The translations under genes were made by a program, and so were the position numbers. DNA of 64,000 nucleotides from Pseudogymnoascus destructans. Its lineage: Eukaryota > Ascomycota > Leotiomycetes > Thelebolales > Thelebolaceae. The stretch is taken from positions 310,001 through 374,000 of the forward strand of contig NW_020167542.1 in assembly GCF_001641265.1 (NCBI RefSeq). The letters run 5' to 3'. Within the stretch, counting starts at the first letter, position 1, and every line of letters starts with the position of its first letter. Under the pieces are notes generated by a model, which ran no database searches, was not told where the DNA came from, and worked only from the letters and a program-made list of their open reading frames with translations. Positions 23,987-34,562 of the stretch are shown here, piece after piece.

Positions 23987-26141
23987 ATGTTGTAAGTCGC
24001 GCAAGCATTCAATGGCGCAATGCTCCGTGGTTCCCCATACTGACGAGACCCCCCATAGTGTTCTTCCGCCCCCTCCTCGATATCTCTCGCATGCTGCCTA
24101 TAATGCGGCTATAGCTGCTGGTCAGGTGCTGCCTATGATCGAGACGAACAATATCCTATCGACCCCAACAGGACCCGAATATCAGCTGCTCGTTGGAGAA
24201 GGTCAGCATCGCCACCTGGTGTAGGCGGCAATACTGACAAGATCGGGCAGGGACATACGTGCTTAAGGAGGATTTACATCTAGCTACGCCTCCACCGCAT
24301 CCTTCAGAGGCTCCGACTATTAACCCGAACCCTCTTGCCACAAACCCCCAGCCGGCTTCGGCTGGGACAAAGATATCATTACTATCCCTCAGCACCCGCA
24401 ATTCGGCACCATCATACTTTAGACAACGGGCGAATTCGAGATTGAATGCGCCTATACATGAGCACCCTGGTGAAGAGCGGGCATCGGCAGAGTTGGGCAC
24501 CGAGGGTGGCGCAGGTAGCCCGCGAAGCAGTAACATTACCCACACACTATCCCATGCTTCAACCCCGGCTTTCGGAGAAGGCAATTCGTTGCTTTCACCC
24601 CAAGTAGGCAAAGATGCCTCAAAACGCAGGAAGCCGAAGAACAACATGGCAAAGAGCAACTCTTCGTTCATATCCCGCGTGATCACTAACGAGGGGTTGG
24701 CAAAGCGCCTGGCGGACCGTCCTTCGGATGGGATGTTCGCATTTGTTAATGTCAATCGAGCCTTTCAATGGCTTGATCTTTTCTCGCCGAACAAGGTAAG
24801 ACTAACGAAAAACCCCTGATAAAGTGGTACTAAAATCAATACAGCAAGATTATCTGACTAAGATACTGTTTACGAAAGCTCACTGTTTGTGCCACGATAT
24901 TAACACCGTGACTAAGAGCGCCACTCATATGGACTTGATTATGGGCTTCTCCACCGGTGAGATTATATGGTATGAACCAATCTCGCAAAAGTATACACGT
25001 CTAAATAAGAATGGGATCATCAACGCGACTCCCGTGTCGGAGATTCGCTGGATACCTGGATCCGAGAACCTCTTCCTCGCAGCACATATGGATGGGTCTC
25101 TTGTTGTATATGATAAAGAGAAGGAAGAGGCCGCCTTTCTTCCGGAAGAAAAGAGCAACGAGGCTTTGGATGTCATCATCGAGGCTGACGGACGTGAGAG
25201 CTTGCACATCGAGAAATCCGTCCATTCTCGAAACCAAAAGGTCAATCCGGTGTCGTTCTGGAAATTATCGAACCAACGGATTAATGCATTTGCATTTTCG
25301 CCAGACAACAGACATCTTGCGGTTGTCTCCGAAGACGGCACTCTCCGGATCATTGACTACTTAAAAGAGGAGTAAGTTACTCGCACCACCTACCCTTCTA
25401 CCTTCCAAGCTAATCAATGCCTTAGGCTCCTGGACCTTTATACAAGCTATTATGGTGGCCTCTTATGTGTGTGCTGGTCACCTGATGGGAAATACGTCCT
25501 CACAGGCGGACAAGACGATCTCGTGTCGATATGGTCAATGACCGAGTCAATGATCGTTGCGCGATGCCAGGGACATCAATCGTGGGTAACAGCTGTAGCA
25601 TTCGACCCCTGGAGATGTGATGACAGGAACTACCGTTTCGGAAGCGTTGGAGAAGACTGCAGGCTACTGCTGTGGGATTTCAACGTGGGCATGTTGCATA
25701 GGCCGAAAGCTGTAAGTTCAACTATATGACAATGCTTGTGAACAAGGATTCTAACACTCCTAGGCTTCGGTGCGGCACAGAAATAGTGTCTCCTCGCGTT
25801 TCACAAATGCGCTTCAGAGAGCTGAAACGCAGACTACGATAGCAGGTCGGGTTACCGATTCCAACATATCCACAGACACGGACGAGGGATTGAAGACCGG
25901 GCACCCTGTAGAGCCGAAGTCGCGGGTCGCTATACTCCCCCCTGTACTGGTAAGTGCAGTTCTAAAACAATGCTTAAATGCAAGATCTAACCGAATACAG
26001 TCCAAAAACATCGGTGCAGATCCTCTCTGCTGGCTGACGTTCACTAAGGAGGCGATTATAACAAGTTGCAAGACAGGTCATATTCGAATTTGGAATAGGC
26101 CGACTGATGCTGCTGGCACCCCTGAGAAGCCTACTGTGTAA
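23987..26141 (+). CDS. creC: WD40 protein CreC, partner of deubiquitinase CreB in carbon catabolite repression
   Basis: There are seven exons, 23987-23991 (5 nt), 24059-24201, 24251-24795, 24845-25371, 25426-25711, 25764-25949 and 26001-26141, giving 610 residues. The first exon holds only ATGTT. Joining it to exon 2 gives MFVLPPPPRYLSH, the characteristic CreC start. A Pro/Ser-rich N-terminal third follows. The C-terminal half carries WD40 units (DLIMGFSTGEIIWYEP, INAFAFSPDNRHLAVVSEDG, LLCVCWSPDGKYVLTGGQDD, HQSWVTAVAFDPW, VGEDCRLLLWDF, SCKTGHIRIWNRP). In Aspergillus CreC stabilises the deubiquitinase CreB. It lies directly upstream of creD, separated by a dead transposon. Confidence 0.96.
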
Positions 26142-26207
26142 AGCATAACTTACTTCCCGATTACAATATAAGCAGCTATCAGACAGAGAACAATATGTTG
26201 TAACGTA

Positions 26208-26232
26208 GGTCATGGTGTAAGTCGTCTAATGG
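26208..26232 (+). repeat. Left terminal inverted repeat of pogo/Fot1-type element
   Basis: These 25 bases are the exact reverse complement of 27622-27646, preceded by the TA target duplication. Confidence 0.95.
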
Positions 26233-26298
26233 CGTAGATCGCGCAGTTCGCCCAGCCACAACCTGGTTGGTCTCGTATTCCCAACCACAACCCAACAA

Positions 26299-27423
26299 TG
26301 GTCTGTAGTAAAAGCGTACGTGCTGCGGAACTCGAAGTTCTAGTCGCTGAGGCAGTTTTGGGAATCCAAAAGAAGTACAAGTCCTCGTACGCAGCTACAA
26401 AAGCTCTTAAGACTTTGCAAGGACACTGTGAAGAAACGACTAAACGGCGGCCTCTCACGCGTTAGAGCACGCCAACAACAACAAATTCTTTCATACTAAC
26501 GGCTACGCACCTAGTCATCGAATTTTACGAGAGATTGCAGATGAAATCCGCATCAACCGTTATTGCATCTTCGAACTTTCTGCTGATAGGCGCGTCCCAA
26601 ACACACATGACATCACATACACCCAAATTCCAAACCTACCTTTAGGGCAGGAGTGGGTTCTATGCTTCATTAGACGCCTATCCACACTTACAAGTACGAC
26701 TAGGAAGACGGATCGAATCACAAAGGATGAACGGTGTTACAAAAGACGTGGTAGTAGGATGGTTTGACGCGTACAAGGACCTTGTGACGCGTCTCAAAAT
26801 CAAAGAACACAACGTATATAACATGGATGAGACTGGCTTTTCGATTGGAACTATAGAATGTACTCGAATCATTGTTGATTCCACGCTCCGTATGCGCCAT
26901 TAGGCTCACCAAGGCCGTCAAGAATGGGTGTCCGCAGTGCATCTATCTAGACGGCACGGCCATCAACCCTCTTATCATGTTCAAAGGTCTCAACGTTTTG
27001 CAAAGCTAGATTCCACAGGAGGTTATTGATAAATGGCACTTCTCTACAAACTCGAAAGGATGGACAAGCAATCGTAGATGGACTCGAGTGGTTAAAACGC
27101 GTGTTCGAGCTAGCAACGCGTGCGAAAGCAGATGGAGGACAACGACTTCTTATTTGTAATGGCCATGATAGCCATATAAGCGGAAACTTTATATCACATT
27201 GCATATAGAATCGCATCTCGCTCCTTATACTGCCACTACATACTTCACATGTGTTGCAGCCGCTCGATGTTGTAGTTTTTAGACCATTGAAAAAACGCCT
27301 CACAACCACACTATTCCCGCTTAATAAAGCACAGCTCACGCGCATACAGAAAGCGGAGTGGTTAACCACATACATAAAAGCAAGGACAGAAGCTCTTTCG
27401 ATTCAGAATATTACCTCAGCTTA
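26299..27423 (+). pseudogene. Broken DDE transposase of pogo/Fot1 type
   Basis: Remnants of a Fot1-like transposase can be read only by jumping frames and passing stop codons. In order they are an N-terminal segment KYKSSYAATKAL near 26370, GVTKDVVVGWFDAYKDLV at about 26735, NMDETGFSIG (first catalytic Asp, codon 26826-26828), LLICNGHDSHIS near 27150, LPLHTSHVLQPLDVVVF (third Asp, codon 27266-27268) and RPLKKRLTT. The second catalytic Asp appears as Asn (codon 27158-27160, AAT). That is a single G-to-A transition from Asp and is compatible with RIP-like mutation. In-frame stops (for example after FISHCI at about 27208) and frame shifts show that it is not functional. Confidence 0.85.
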
Positions 27424-27621
27424 GAGAGGCGTAGGATTATAACCGCAGCGCATAATACGCGAGGTTATCTGCAGTCGACATCTAGCGTGACGACTGCAGA
27501 TGACCGACCTAAAACACTACCATAACACGATATTTTTGATACTGTCTTTTAGGATAGTAGCCTACCTGATTTTGCTACATTGCGAAAAGCAAATACGTTC
27601 GTGACAACTAGGCCATCCACA

Positions 27622-27646
27622 CCATTAGACGACTTACACCATGACC
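27622..27646 (-). repeat. Right terminal inverted repeat of pogo/Fot1-type element
   Basis: These 25 bases are the exact reverse complement of 26208-26232, followed by the TA target duplication. Confidence 0.95.
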
Positions 27647-27687
27647 TAGGTGAACAAGCTTACAAGCATACTTTATTACAATGCGCG

Positions 27688-27708
27688 CACGTGAGGAGCC
27701 CGCACGTG
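27688..27708. promoter_or_regulatory. Paired CACGTG E-boxes upstream of creD
   Basis: Two CACGTG palindromes, at 27688-27693 and 27703-27708, are spaced 15 bases apart. They lie about 400 bases ahead of the creD ATG and just outside the transposon end. CACGTG is the classic bHLH binding core. Function here is inferred only. Confidence 0.35.
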
Positions 27709-28099
27709 ATGTGTCTGTAGAGATCACATGTTTCCCATTTCAGCTGCGTTGTCCAAAACGGTAGGCACAAGGCAGCACGTAATGGCACTCAGTAATCAAA
27801 AGTCCCATCAGAGACTGTCAGGTATGGGACGGGAAATCACAAGACACCGATAGGAAGCGCTCAGTGGTTAAAACAATAGCTCATAAAAATCCTTAGGTGC
27901 AACATTGTCACCACTCCGCCCGCCACTACCCGCAATCGGAGAGGTACCGTACCACATGAAAGAAAGTGGATGACACAATCGAATTGAAAAACAACTTTTT
28001 TTGCCTGAATCCGTTTGCTTGAATGATTTTGCCGGCAGGCCCAGCATCTCACCTACATCGCGGCCTCTGGTGACAGGTCGTTACACCAAGCTGCTCGCC

Positions 28100-30182
28100 A
28101 TGCCAGTATTCAATCCTTTCCAGAGCGTGACGGGACGCAACAGCGCATCGCTGTTTGAGATCAGGTTGGTACATGCGGGCTCCTTCCGCAACGAGCAGCG
28201 TATTGACGGTGAACTAACTGCAGGCTTGAATCCGATGTGATCGTGTTGAGAGGCCCTGAAAGTGAGGCCTCGAGCCAGATCCTGCGGGGTGTGCTTGTGC
28301 TATGTCTTGCTCAACCCCTCAAGGTGGAAGACGTGCATTTGCGACTTACAGGACAATGTAGAGTCGGGTACGTTTCTCAACAACCAAGTCGGTAGTTTAT
28401 GGATTGTTTGTATTAATATGTGTGCTACAGGTGGAACGACACGAGGTTGACGGGGGCAGGAATGTCCAGCGGCAAGGTGGATAAAGTTACAGAGATTTTG
28501 AATCACAGGTGGCCGAATTTTGTCGGCGCAGATGGGATTGGATCGTCGTCAAAGGGTGTGACGCTGGGCGCCACAAACTACGAGTGGCCCTTCGAGGTAA
28601 TCATCCCAGGAAGCGCAGCAGAGAGCGTGGCAGGCCTTCACGACAGCCATATCCAGTACAAGTTGAAAGCGACGATTGCCAGAGGGCGGTTGGCGTATGA
28701 CATGCATGCTTACAAGTCCGTCCGTGTCATTCGGACTCTCGACCCCGCAGCACTGGAGCTATCGCACGCCATGACGGTGGAGAACATATGGCCCAACAAA
28801 CTCGAGTACTCGATCGTAATTCCGCAAAAGGCAATAGTTTTCGGAACGTCCATCGCCGTGGATATGAAATTTACGTCGTTACTAAAGGGACTGAGGATCG
28901 GCACCATCAAATGCCACCTCGTGGAGGTACAAGAGTTTTCCATCCCAAACCCGGCACTTTCGAATAAATCGCACAAGAAGTCGAGGGATATCGAGAACTG
29001 GGCTTTTGAGATAGACGAGCAAGGGAGCTATCACGACATGCTGGATGAGTCGGGGCAGGGCGGCTTTGTCGTGAAGGAGGTAATGCCTCTTCCCAAGTCA
29101 CTGAAGAAGTGCTTGCAAGATTGCGAGACGCATGGCATTAAGATCCGACATAAGGTGAAGTTCAATATTGCGCTGCACAACCCAGACGGACACACCTCCG
29201 AGGTAATTATCCCTCAATCTGCCTCAAAATGACCTTTGCTAATACCTACTAGCTACGAGCTTCGCTTCCAGTCACCATCTTTATTTCCCCTAATGTACCC
29301 CTCGATGAAGCGGGCAACCTCCTTGATCAAACTCCAGACCATATCCACACGCTTGACATCGACTCCCACGCCCCTCCATTATATGGCGAGCATATCATGG
29401 ATCAGTTGTATGCCGGTATCGACTCTGGCACTATGACCCCATCCGCTTCGTCCGGAATGAACACACCATTCCACCTGCACTCTCGATCAGGCTCAGCGGA
29501 AAACCTTGCAGCAATGAATGGCATGTCAAGCACTGCTGTCAGACCAGATATCTTGTCCAGCAGGCTTCATAACCTCAGTATAACGCCCGGCATCCCTGGC
29601 GCCTTTAGACGTCGCGGAGACGGCAGCGGAGGCAACACTCCCCATGTCACTTTTAGCAGCGACAACCTTGTTGTACTCGGCACTTCCAGCGCCCCCCATC
29701 AAGCAGGGGGGTACCTCGACCAAGCACCACACGGAGCGACATCGAGAAGCAACCCGATATCTCGACACCCAAGCGACGAAGATGTGCGCAGTGGCCGCAC
29801 CTCGGCCATAACCTCTGGTTACCAAACACCAGAGCACATCGACTACTCTGAGCTAGCGCTGAACAAAGTCCCGTCCTATGCGACGGCCGTTCGGGCCCCG
29901 ATACGGAATACGACGCTTAACGAACCAGAGCCGTTGCCCAACTACGACATGGCTATCTCTGCACCGCCGAGTCCGACGAGGACACATTCATTCCCTGTGA
30001 CTCGTACTCTAAACGACCAGTCGGGGAACATCAACAGCGAGCCCGCGACCCCGCGGGCTGAGACACACAGGCGGAATACCTCGTTATCGCATCTAGGCCG
30101 CTCAGTGCTGCAGAATCGGCGGTCGACGGGAGATGATGATGCGGAGAGGAGGTTGCAGCTATTGAGGGCGAGAGCCCCTTAG
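28100..30182 (+). CDS. creD: Arrestin-related ubiquitin-ligase adaptor CreD
   Basis: There are four exons, 28100-28164, 28224-28367, 28431-29202 and 29253-30182, giving 636 residues. The product is an alpha-arrestin (Rod1/Rog3 type) that recruits the HECT ligase Rsp5/HulA to membrane transporters. It acts in carbon catabolite repression. The N-terminal arrestin fold starts at SLFEIRLESDVIVLRG and includes LRLTGQCRVGW and YEWPFEVIIPG. The C-terminal arrestin half includes TVENIWPNKLEYSIVIPQKA, GTIKCHLVEVQEF and IKIRHKVKFNIALHNPDG. The Ser-rich tail holds a WW-domain ligand PPLY at residues 368-371 and a second LPNY motif near the end. In Aspergillus, creD mutations suppress creB and creC defects, so its position next to creC is notable. 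Confidence 0.94.
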
Positions 30183-30792
30183 CTTTATTAGCCGCCTATT
30201 ATGCCCATACTTAATGCTAGACAGAAGGATTGGATTAATCCTTCTGCGGCTGCTTTTTGCGAATATACTTAATACAACGGGACACGGCAACAATTGGATG
30301 GAATGGTTTGAAAGGGTTTTAAGGGAATAGAAGGGAGGATTTCTGGGAGGCGTTTGGTAGGGATATCCCCAGCGGCTTTGGGGATACCTGGTTTTCTTGG
30401 ATATAAATACAGCATCACTCCTCTTACATTAAACTCGGTGGTAATTAGATAAAAGATGTAATTTTGGATCAAATCCCGTAGCTCTCTCCTGTGCTATGTT
30501 GTGGTGTTTACGATTCTTGGGTTGTGCAAGGCTGAAGCCGAGCCTTTGGAGGGGTAATTTGTTGGCTCCCCGCCCCGCACTTTTGTGGCTGTGGACAATG
30601 ACGACCTATCAAGGGCAAGCGACTTGGATTGCCAACATGCTGTTTTCGTACCACGGCATTTATTCATTCTAAAAAAGAGTTTTACGAGGATTTAGTTTTG
30701 TTTGCTTTAAGATACTTGCTGTACTGCTTCTGCTTCACATATAGATACCATCCCTTCGAAGTTCGACGAGCAAGAAGCTCACCACCGCCACG
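30183..30792. other. Intergenic region, creD to HBS1
   Basis: 610 bases. A short inverted pair, AGAAGGATTGGATTAATCCTTCT, at 30221-30243 just after the creD stop can form a hairpin (AGAAGGATT/AATCCTTCT). T-rich sequence and the HBS1 leader follow. No gene is seen. Confidence 0.45.
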
Positions 30793-33547
30793 ATGTCGCG
30801 CCATAAGATAGTCAAGAACATGGATCTCGACGACGAGATGGACGATTACGACGGCGGGGAAGACTACGCCGACGACGGAGCTGAAGGTCGGTATCCCCTT
30901 TCACATTAGACCGCATGCATACATAGAGAGCCCTGCTAACCCCCGTCCCCAGAGCTCAGCGAAGAAGACAAAGGTTCGCCGTTTCCATAACTACCCCGCT
31001 TCTCCCCGCGCGAGGTCCAAAGCTGACCACCAACAGAGTCTATGAGAGTAGGCACGATATCGGTACGCGAAGCTCTTGGCGACGACGTACCGGGGATCAC
31101 AGATAAGGATATACAGGAGGCGCTGTGGCATTACTTTTACGACGTTGAGAAGAGCGTGAATTACCTCCTGCAGTCGAGGACGGCGAAGAAGGAGACGGGA
31201 AAGAAGAAGGCGAAAGGTGGGTCACTATTTTCTCATCTTGAGTCTGGAGATATGGCTTGGCGGCAAAGCGAGCCTGAGGGCATGGGACAAGGAATGGGCG
31301 GTAGCTATGGTTCCGGAGGTGCGTCACCTCTTTCATTATCACGGATTATTGTAGGGATATCAGCTAACACAAAGGCGTTGCAGAATATATGGCGCCGCCT
31401 CCCACGACTTGTTCGAAACCGTTTATACCGGCCGACTTTTGGAAGGATATGGGCTGGTTCAACGTACCCCAGGACAGACGGACGACTTTTATCGAGCCTT
31501 TATATCCTCGTGGTGGTCTATTGGGTGGGAATCCTGAGGCAGTTCCTAAAATGACCAAGCTTCAAGCTTTGGCTGCTGCCCGTAAGAAGAACGCCCAAGA
31601 GCAGAAAAATAATGTTGGAGCCAGCGATGTGACAAAGCCTATGGCTGGCTTGTCTCTGGGGGCAAAGTCTGGCAACGATGAGAGCAGTGCCAGAGGCCCA
31701 GATTCTACAGCTCCATCAGGGTCCCGTACCGCTTCCGGGAAGGAGAACAGCGCCAGGAAATATACAGGACTGAAGCGCAAAGATTCAAGCCCCCATAAGC
31801 AAGAATCGCGGCCACCAGCTTCCGTCTCAGCTTCCTCCAGCCCACCTCCAATCAAGCCCATACCTGAAGTTGAAGCTGCCGCGCCCTCCGCATTCGCATC
31901 TACCATGTTCGGGGACAACCCCCCCAGCCTCCGCCAGGCCCCATCCGCTGCGTTTACTTTGCCATACTCAGACCCCTATTTACAGCCCACTGATGATGCA
32001 TTTGCAGGGCCCAGCCCCGATGACCAGGTGCTAGCAGCACAGTCGAAAGGTTCGGCACAACCAGCGATTCCGCGGAGATCATAGATGACTAACCGAACTA
32101 ATGGGAGCAGCTGCGAAGAAGGATAAGCCGCCTACTAAGACGAGCAATGAGAAGAAGGCGGATCAGATTGCGAGGGGGGTGGAGGCGATGAGGATGGATG
32201 ATACGCCGAGGGCGACGAGTAAGAATCTGGATGTGTTGGCGGAGTTTGAGAAGAAGAAGGCAAAGAATGCGGCAATTTTTGTGGTTATTGGTAGGTTGTT
32301 CGCGCAAAGGGTTGGTGGTGTAGTGCTCACTGTTTGTAGGTCATGTTGATGCTGGTAAGAGCACGTTGATGGGACGACTACTGTTGGATTTGAATGTCAT
32401 AGACCAGCGGACTATTGACAAGTATCGCAAGGAAGCGGAGAAACTTGGAAAGTCCTCGTTTGCATTGGCTTGGGTGTTGGACCAAGGCACGGAGGAGCGC
32501 AATAGGGGTGTGACGATCGACATTGCAACGAACAAGTTCGAGACGGACAAAACTGCCTTTACCATTCTCGATGCGCCTGGTCATAGGGATTTTATTCCTA
32601 ATATGATTGCGGGGGCTAGCCAGGCAGACTTCGCGGTCTTGGTTATTGATGCTAGTACGGGCTCTTTTGAGTCGGGATTGAAGGGCCAAACAAAGGAGCA
32701 TGCACTACTGGCTCGCAGCATGGGTGTTCAAAGGCTCATCATTGCAATCAACAAGCTCGACACTGTCAACTGGTCTCAAGACCGCTTCGACGAGATCTCC
32801 CAGCAGGTCTCGGCATTCTTGACCGCCGCAGGCTTTCAGGCCAAGAACGTCACCTTCATCCCGGTCTCGGGTCTACATGGGGACAATATCGCACGAAAGT
32901 GTACAGAGGAAGCGGCATCTTGGTATACAGGATCAACTCTGGTGGAGGAGCTGGACAACTCGGAGCCGGCAATACGCGCTCTGAACAAGCCGCTACGATT
33001 CACCATCGGCGACATCTTCCGCGGCGGCGTCCAGAATCCCCTCAGCGTCTCCGGACGCATTGAAGCCGGCTCGCTCCAAACCGGCGATGCCCTGCTGACT
33101 CAACCCAGTGGTGAGAAATGCTACGTAAAGGGATTGGAAGTCGACAACGAGACAGCGGACTGGTCCGTGGCGGGGCAGAACGTCACAATTCACTTGACAG
33201 GCATCGATCCCATCCACCTCAAGATCGGGGACGTACTATGCAGCCCCTCCAGCCCAATTCAATGCATCAAGACCTTCGTAGTCAAGGTCCTCGCCTTCGA
33301 GTTCCTGATGCCCTCAGGCATTGACGTACACCGCGGCCGTCTGCACGCCGCTGGGCGCGTGACGGAACTACTGGCTACGTTAGATAAGAGTAGTGGGAAG
33401 GTGACGAAGAAGAAGCCGCGGATTGTGCGGCCGGCGAATATTGCGAGGGTGAGCGTGGAGCTCGAGACGGCGGTGCCGCTGGAGAAGGGACAGAGGGTTG
33501 TGTTGCGGAGTGGGGGGGAGACTATTGCGGCGGGGTTGATAGAATGA
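30793..33547 (+). CDS. HBS1: Ribosome-rescue GTPase Hbs1
   Basis: There are six exons, 30793-30886, 30953-30973 (21 nt), 31037-31318, 31384-32049, 32111-32290 and 32340-33547, giving 816 residues. With Dom34/Pelota, Hbs1 splits stalled ribosomes in no-go and non-stop decay. The acidic N-terminus (DLDDEMDDYDGGEDYADD) and the helical HBS1_N domain (SVREALGDDVPGITDKDIQ) come first. They are followed by WKDMGWFNVP and IEPLYPRGGLLGG. An EF-1alpha-type GTPase follows, with GHVDAGKST, the switch segment GVTIDIA, DAPGHRDFI and INKLDTVNW. Two beta-barrel domains end in KGQRVVLRSGGETIAAGLIE. The exon 3 end (about 31217-31318) is a low-complexity Gly/Met/Ser segment. It may instead contain another intron, so that part is uncertain. 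Confidence 0.93.
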
Positions 33548-34562
33548 ACAGCGTGTTTTGCACTTCGTGTTACTTGTTGGGGCCATTGCTTGGTGTGAGT
33601 GATTGATTAGTGATGTTGGTGCCAAGACGAGTGCTACGGTGTATGATCTGGTCTGTCTGGCATTGATATTTTATTTTGATAACCGTGGCCTTCTTCCTTC
33701 CGTCCTTCTTCCTTCCGTCCTTCTTCCTTCCGTCCTTCTTCCTTCCGTCCTTCTTCCTTCCGTCCTTCCCCCTTCCTACCGCTGTGGCTTGAACCCCTTG
33801 ATTCCTGGAGGATTGTGTTATAAAACCTTGCTGTATTTACTCTAGAGGCGGGGCTGAAGATGATCCCTAGCCTCGTTGAGGTGCTGCATGTCTCAACACA
33901 ACACCCTGCCTCCTTTGGTTTGAGACGAAAGCAGCTGATTCAGGTGAGCGTGGAGTACATAGAAACTAGAGTTCTATAGGGTAAACAAAGCAACAGAGTA
34001 AACAAATACATATACAGTTTGCCACTTTGAAGCCGTTTAGATATGGACAGAGTATGAGATATAGAGTTTTAGCCACAAAGGTACACAGAGTCATACCATA
34101 AGCTACCGTGCACTTGTACCCCCTGCACCAACGAATAGACGAGGTACTTGACTTGCAGTACTGATTTTGCATACAAACCAAGTACCTACTCTACCACAGT
34201 ACATCTGGTGGCGGCACTCTCGTGGGGCGCTTCTTAGCGCCATCCCTCTCACTCGCCTTCGCTAATTGACCAATCACAGAGCTTGAAGTAGCCCGTAACC
34301 TTGGGAGAGGACACTTTGTCAGTCAGGCCAAATGTGAGAATAATAAAGTTCCAGCGACTTCCGTCTCCGAACCTTTTTGTCCCTCTCTCCTTCCCAGGAA
34401 CATCCTCTCTTCCCTCCCCCTTCTTTAAACTCGCGACCTGTCCGAGTCTCTCGACAGACAAACAATACGGATCGACTCTTCGGTCTCTTTTTAGAAACGC
34501 TTATTTAATTCCATTATCGCAAAATACACAACCACTTGATAGCTTCACCGCTGCCGTTCAAG
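33548..34562. promoter_or_regulatory. Intergenic region with 15-bp repeat and KAR2 promoter
   Basis: About 1 kb. It holds the tandem repeat at 33691-33770, then AT-rich sequence, then a pyrimidine-rich leader directly ahead of the KAR2 start. A CCAAT box is at 34270-34274, 289 bases upstream of the ATG. I looked for but did not find an exact ERSE (CCAAT-N9-CCACG). Confidence 0.45.
33691..33770. repeat. 15-bp tandem repeat (TTCTTCCTTCCGTCC x5)
   Basis: Five nearly perfect copies start at 33691, 33706, 33721, 33736 and 33751, followed by a degraded partial copy. The array is a polypyrimidine tract downstream of HBS1. Confidence 0.92.

Larger units (their letters stand above)
26206..27648 (+). 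mobile_element. Degenerate pogo/Fot1-type DNA transposon
   Basis: Perfect 25-bp terminal inverted repeats, GGTCATGGTGTAAGTCGTCT plus AATGG, occupy 26208-26232 and (reverse complement) 27622-27646. Each is flanked by TA (26206-26207 and 27647-27648), the target duplication of the Tc1/mariner/pogo superfamily. Just inside the repeats the two ends continue to match with C/T and A/G differences. The element is 1439 bp between TA dinucleotides. It carries a broken transposase. It inserted between creC and creD. Confidence 0.93.
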
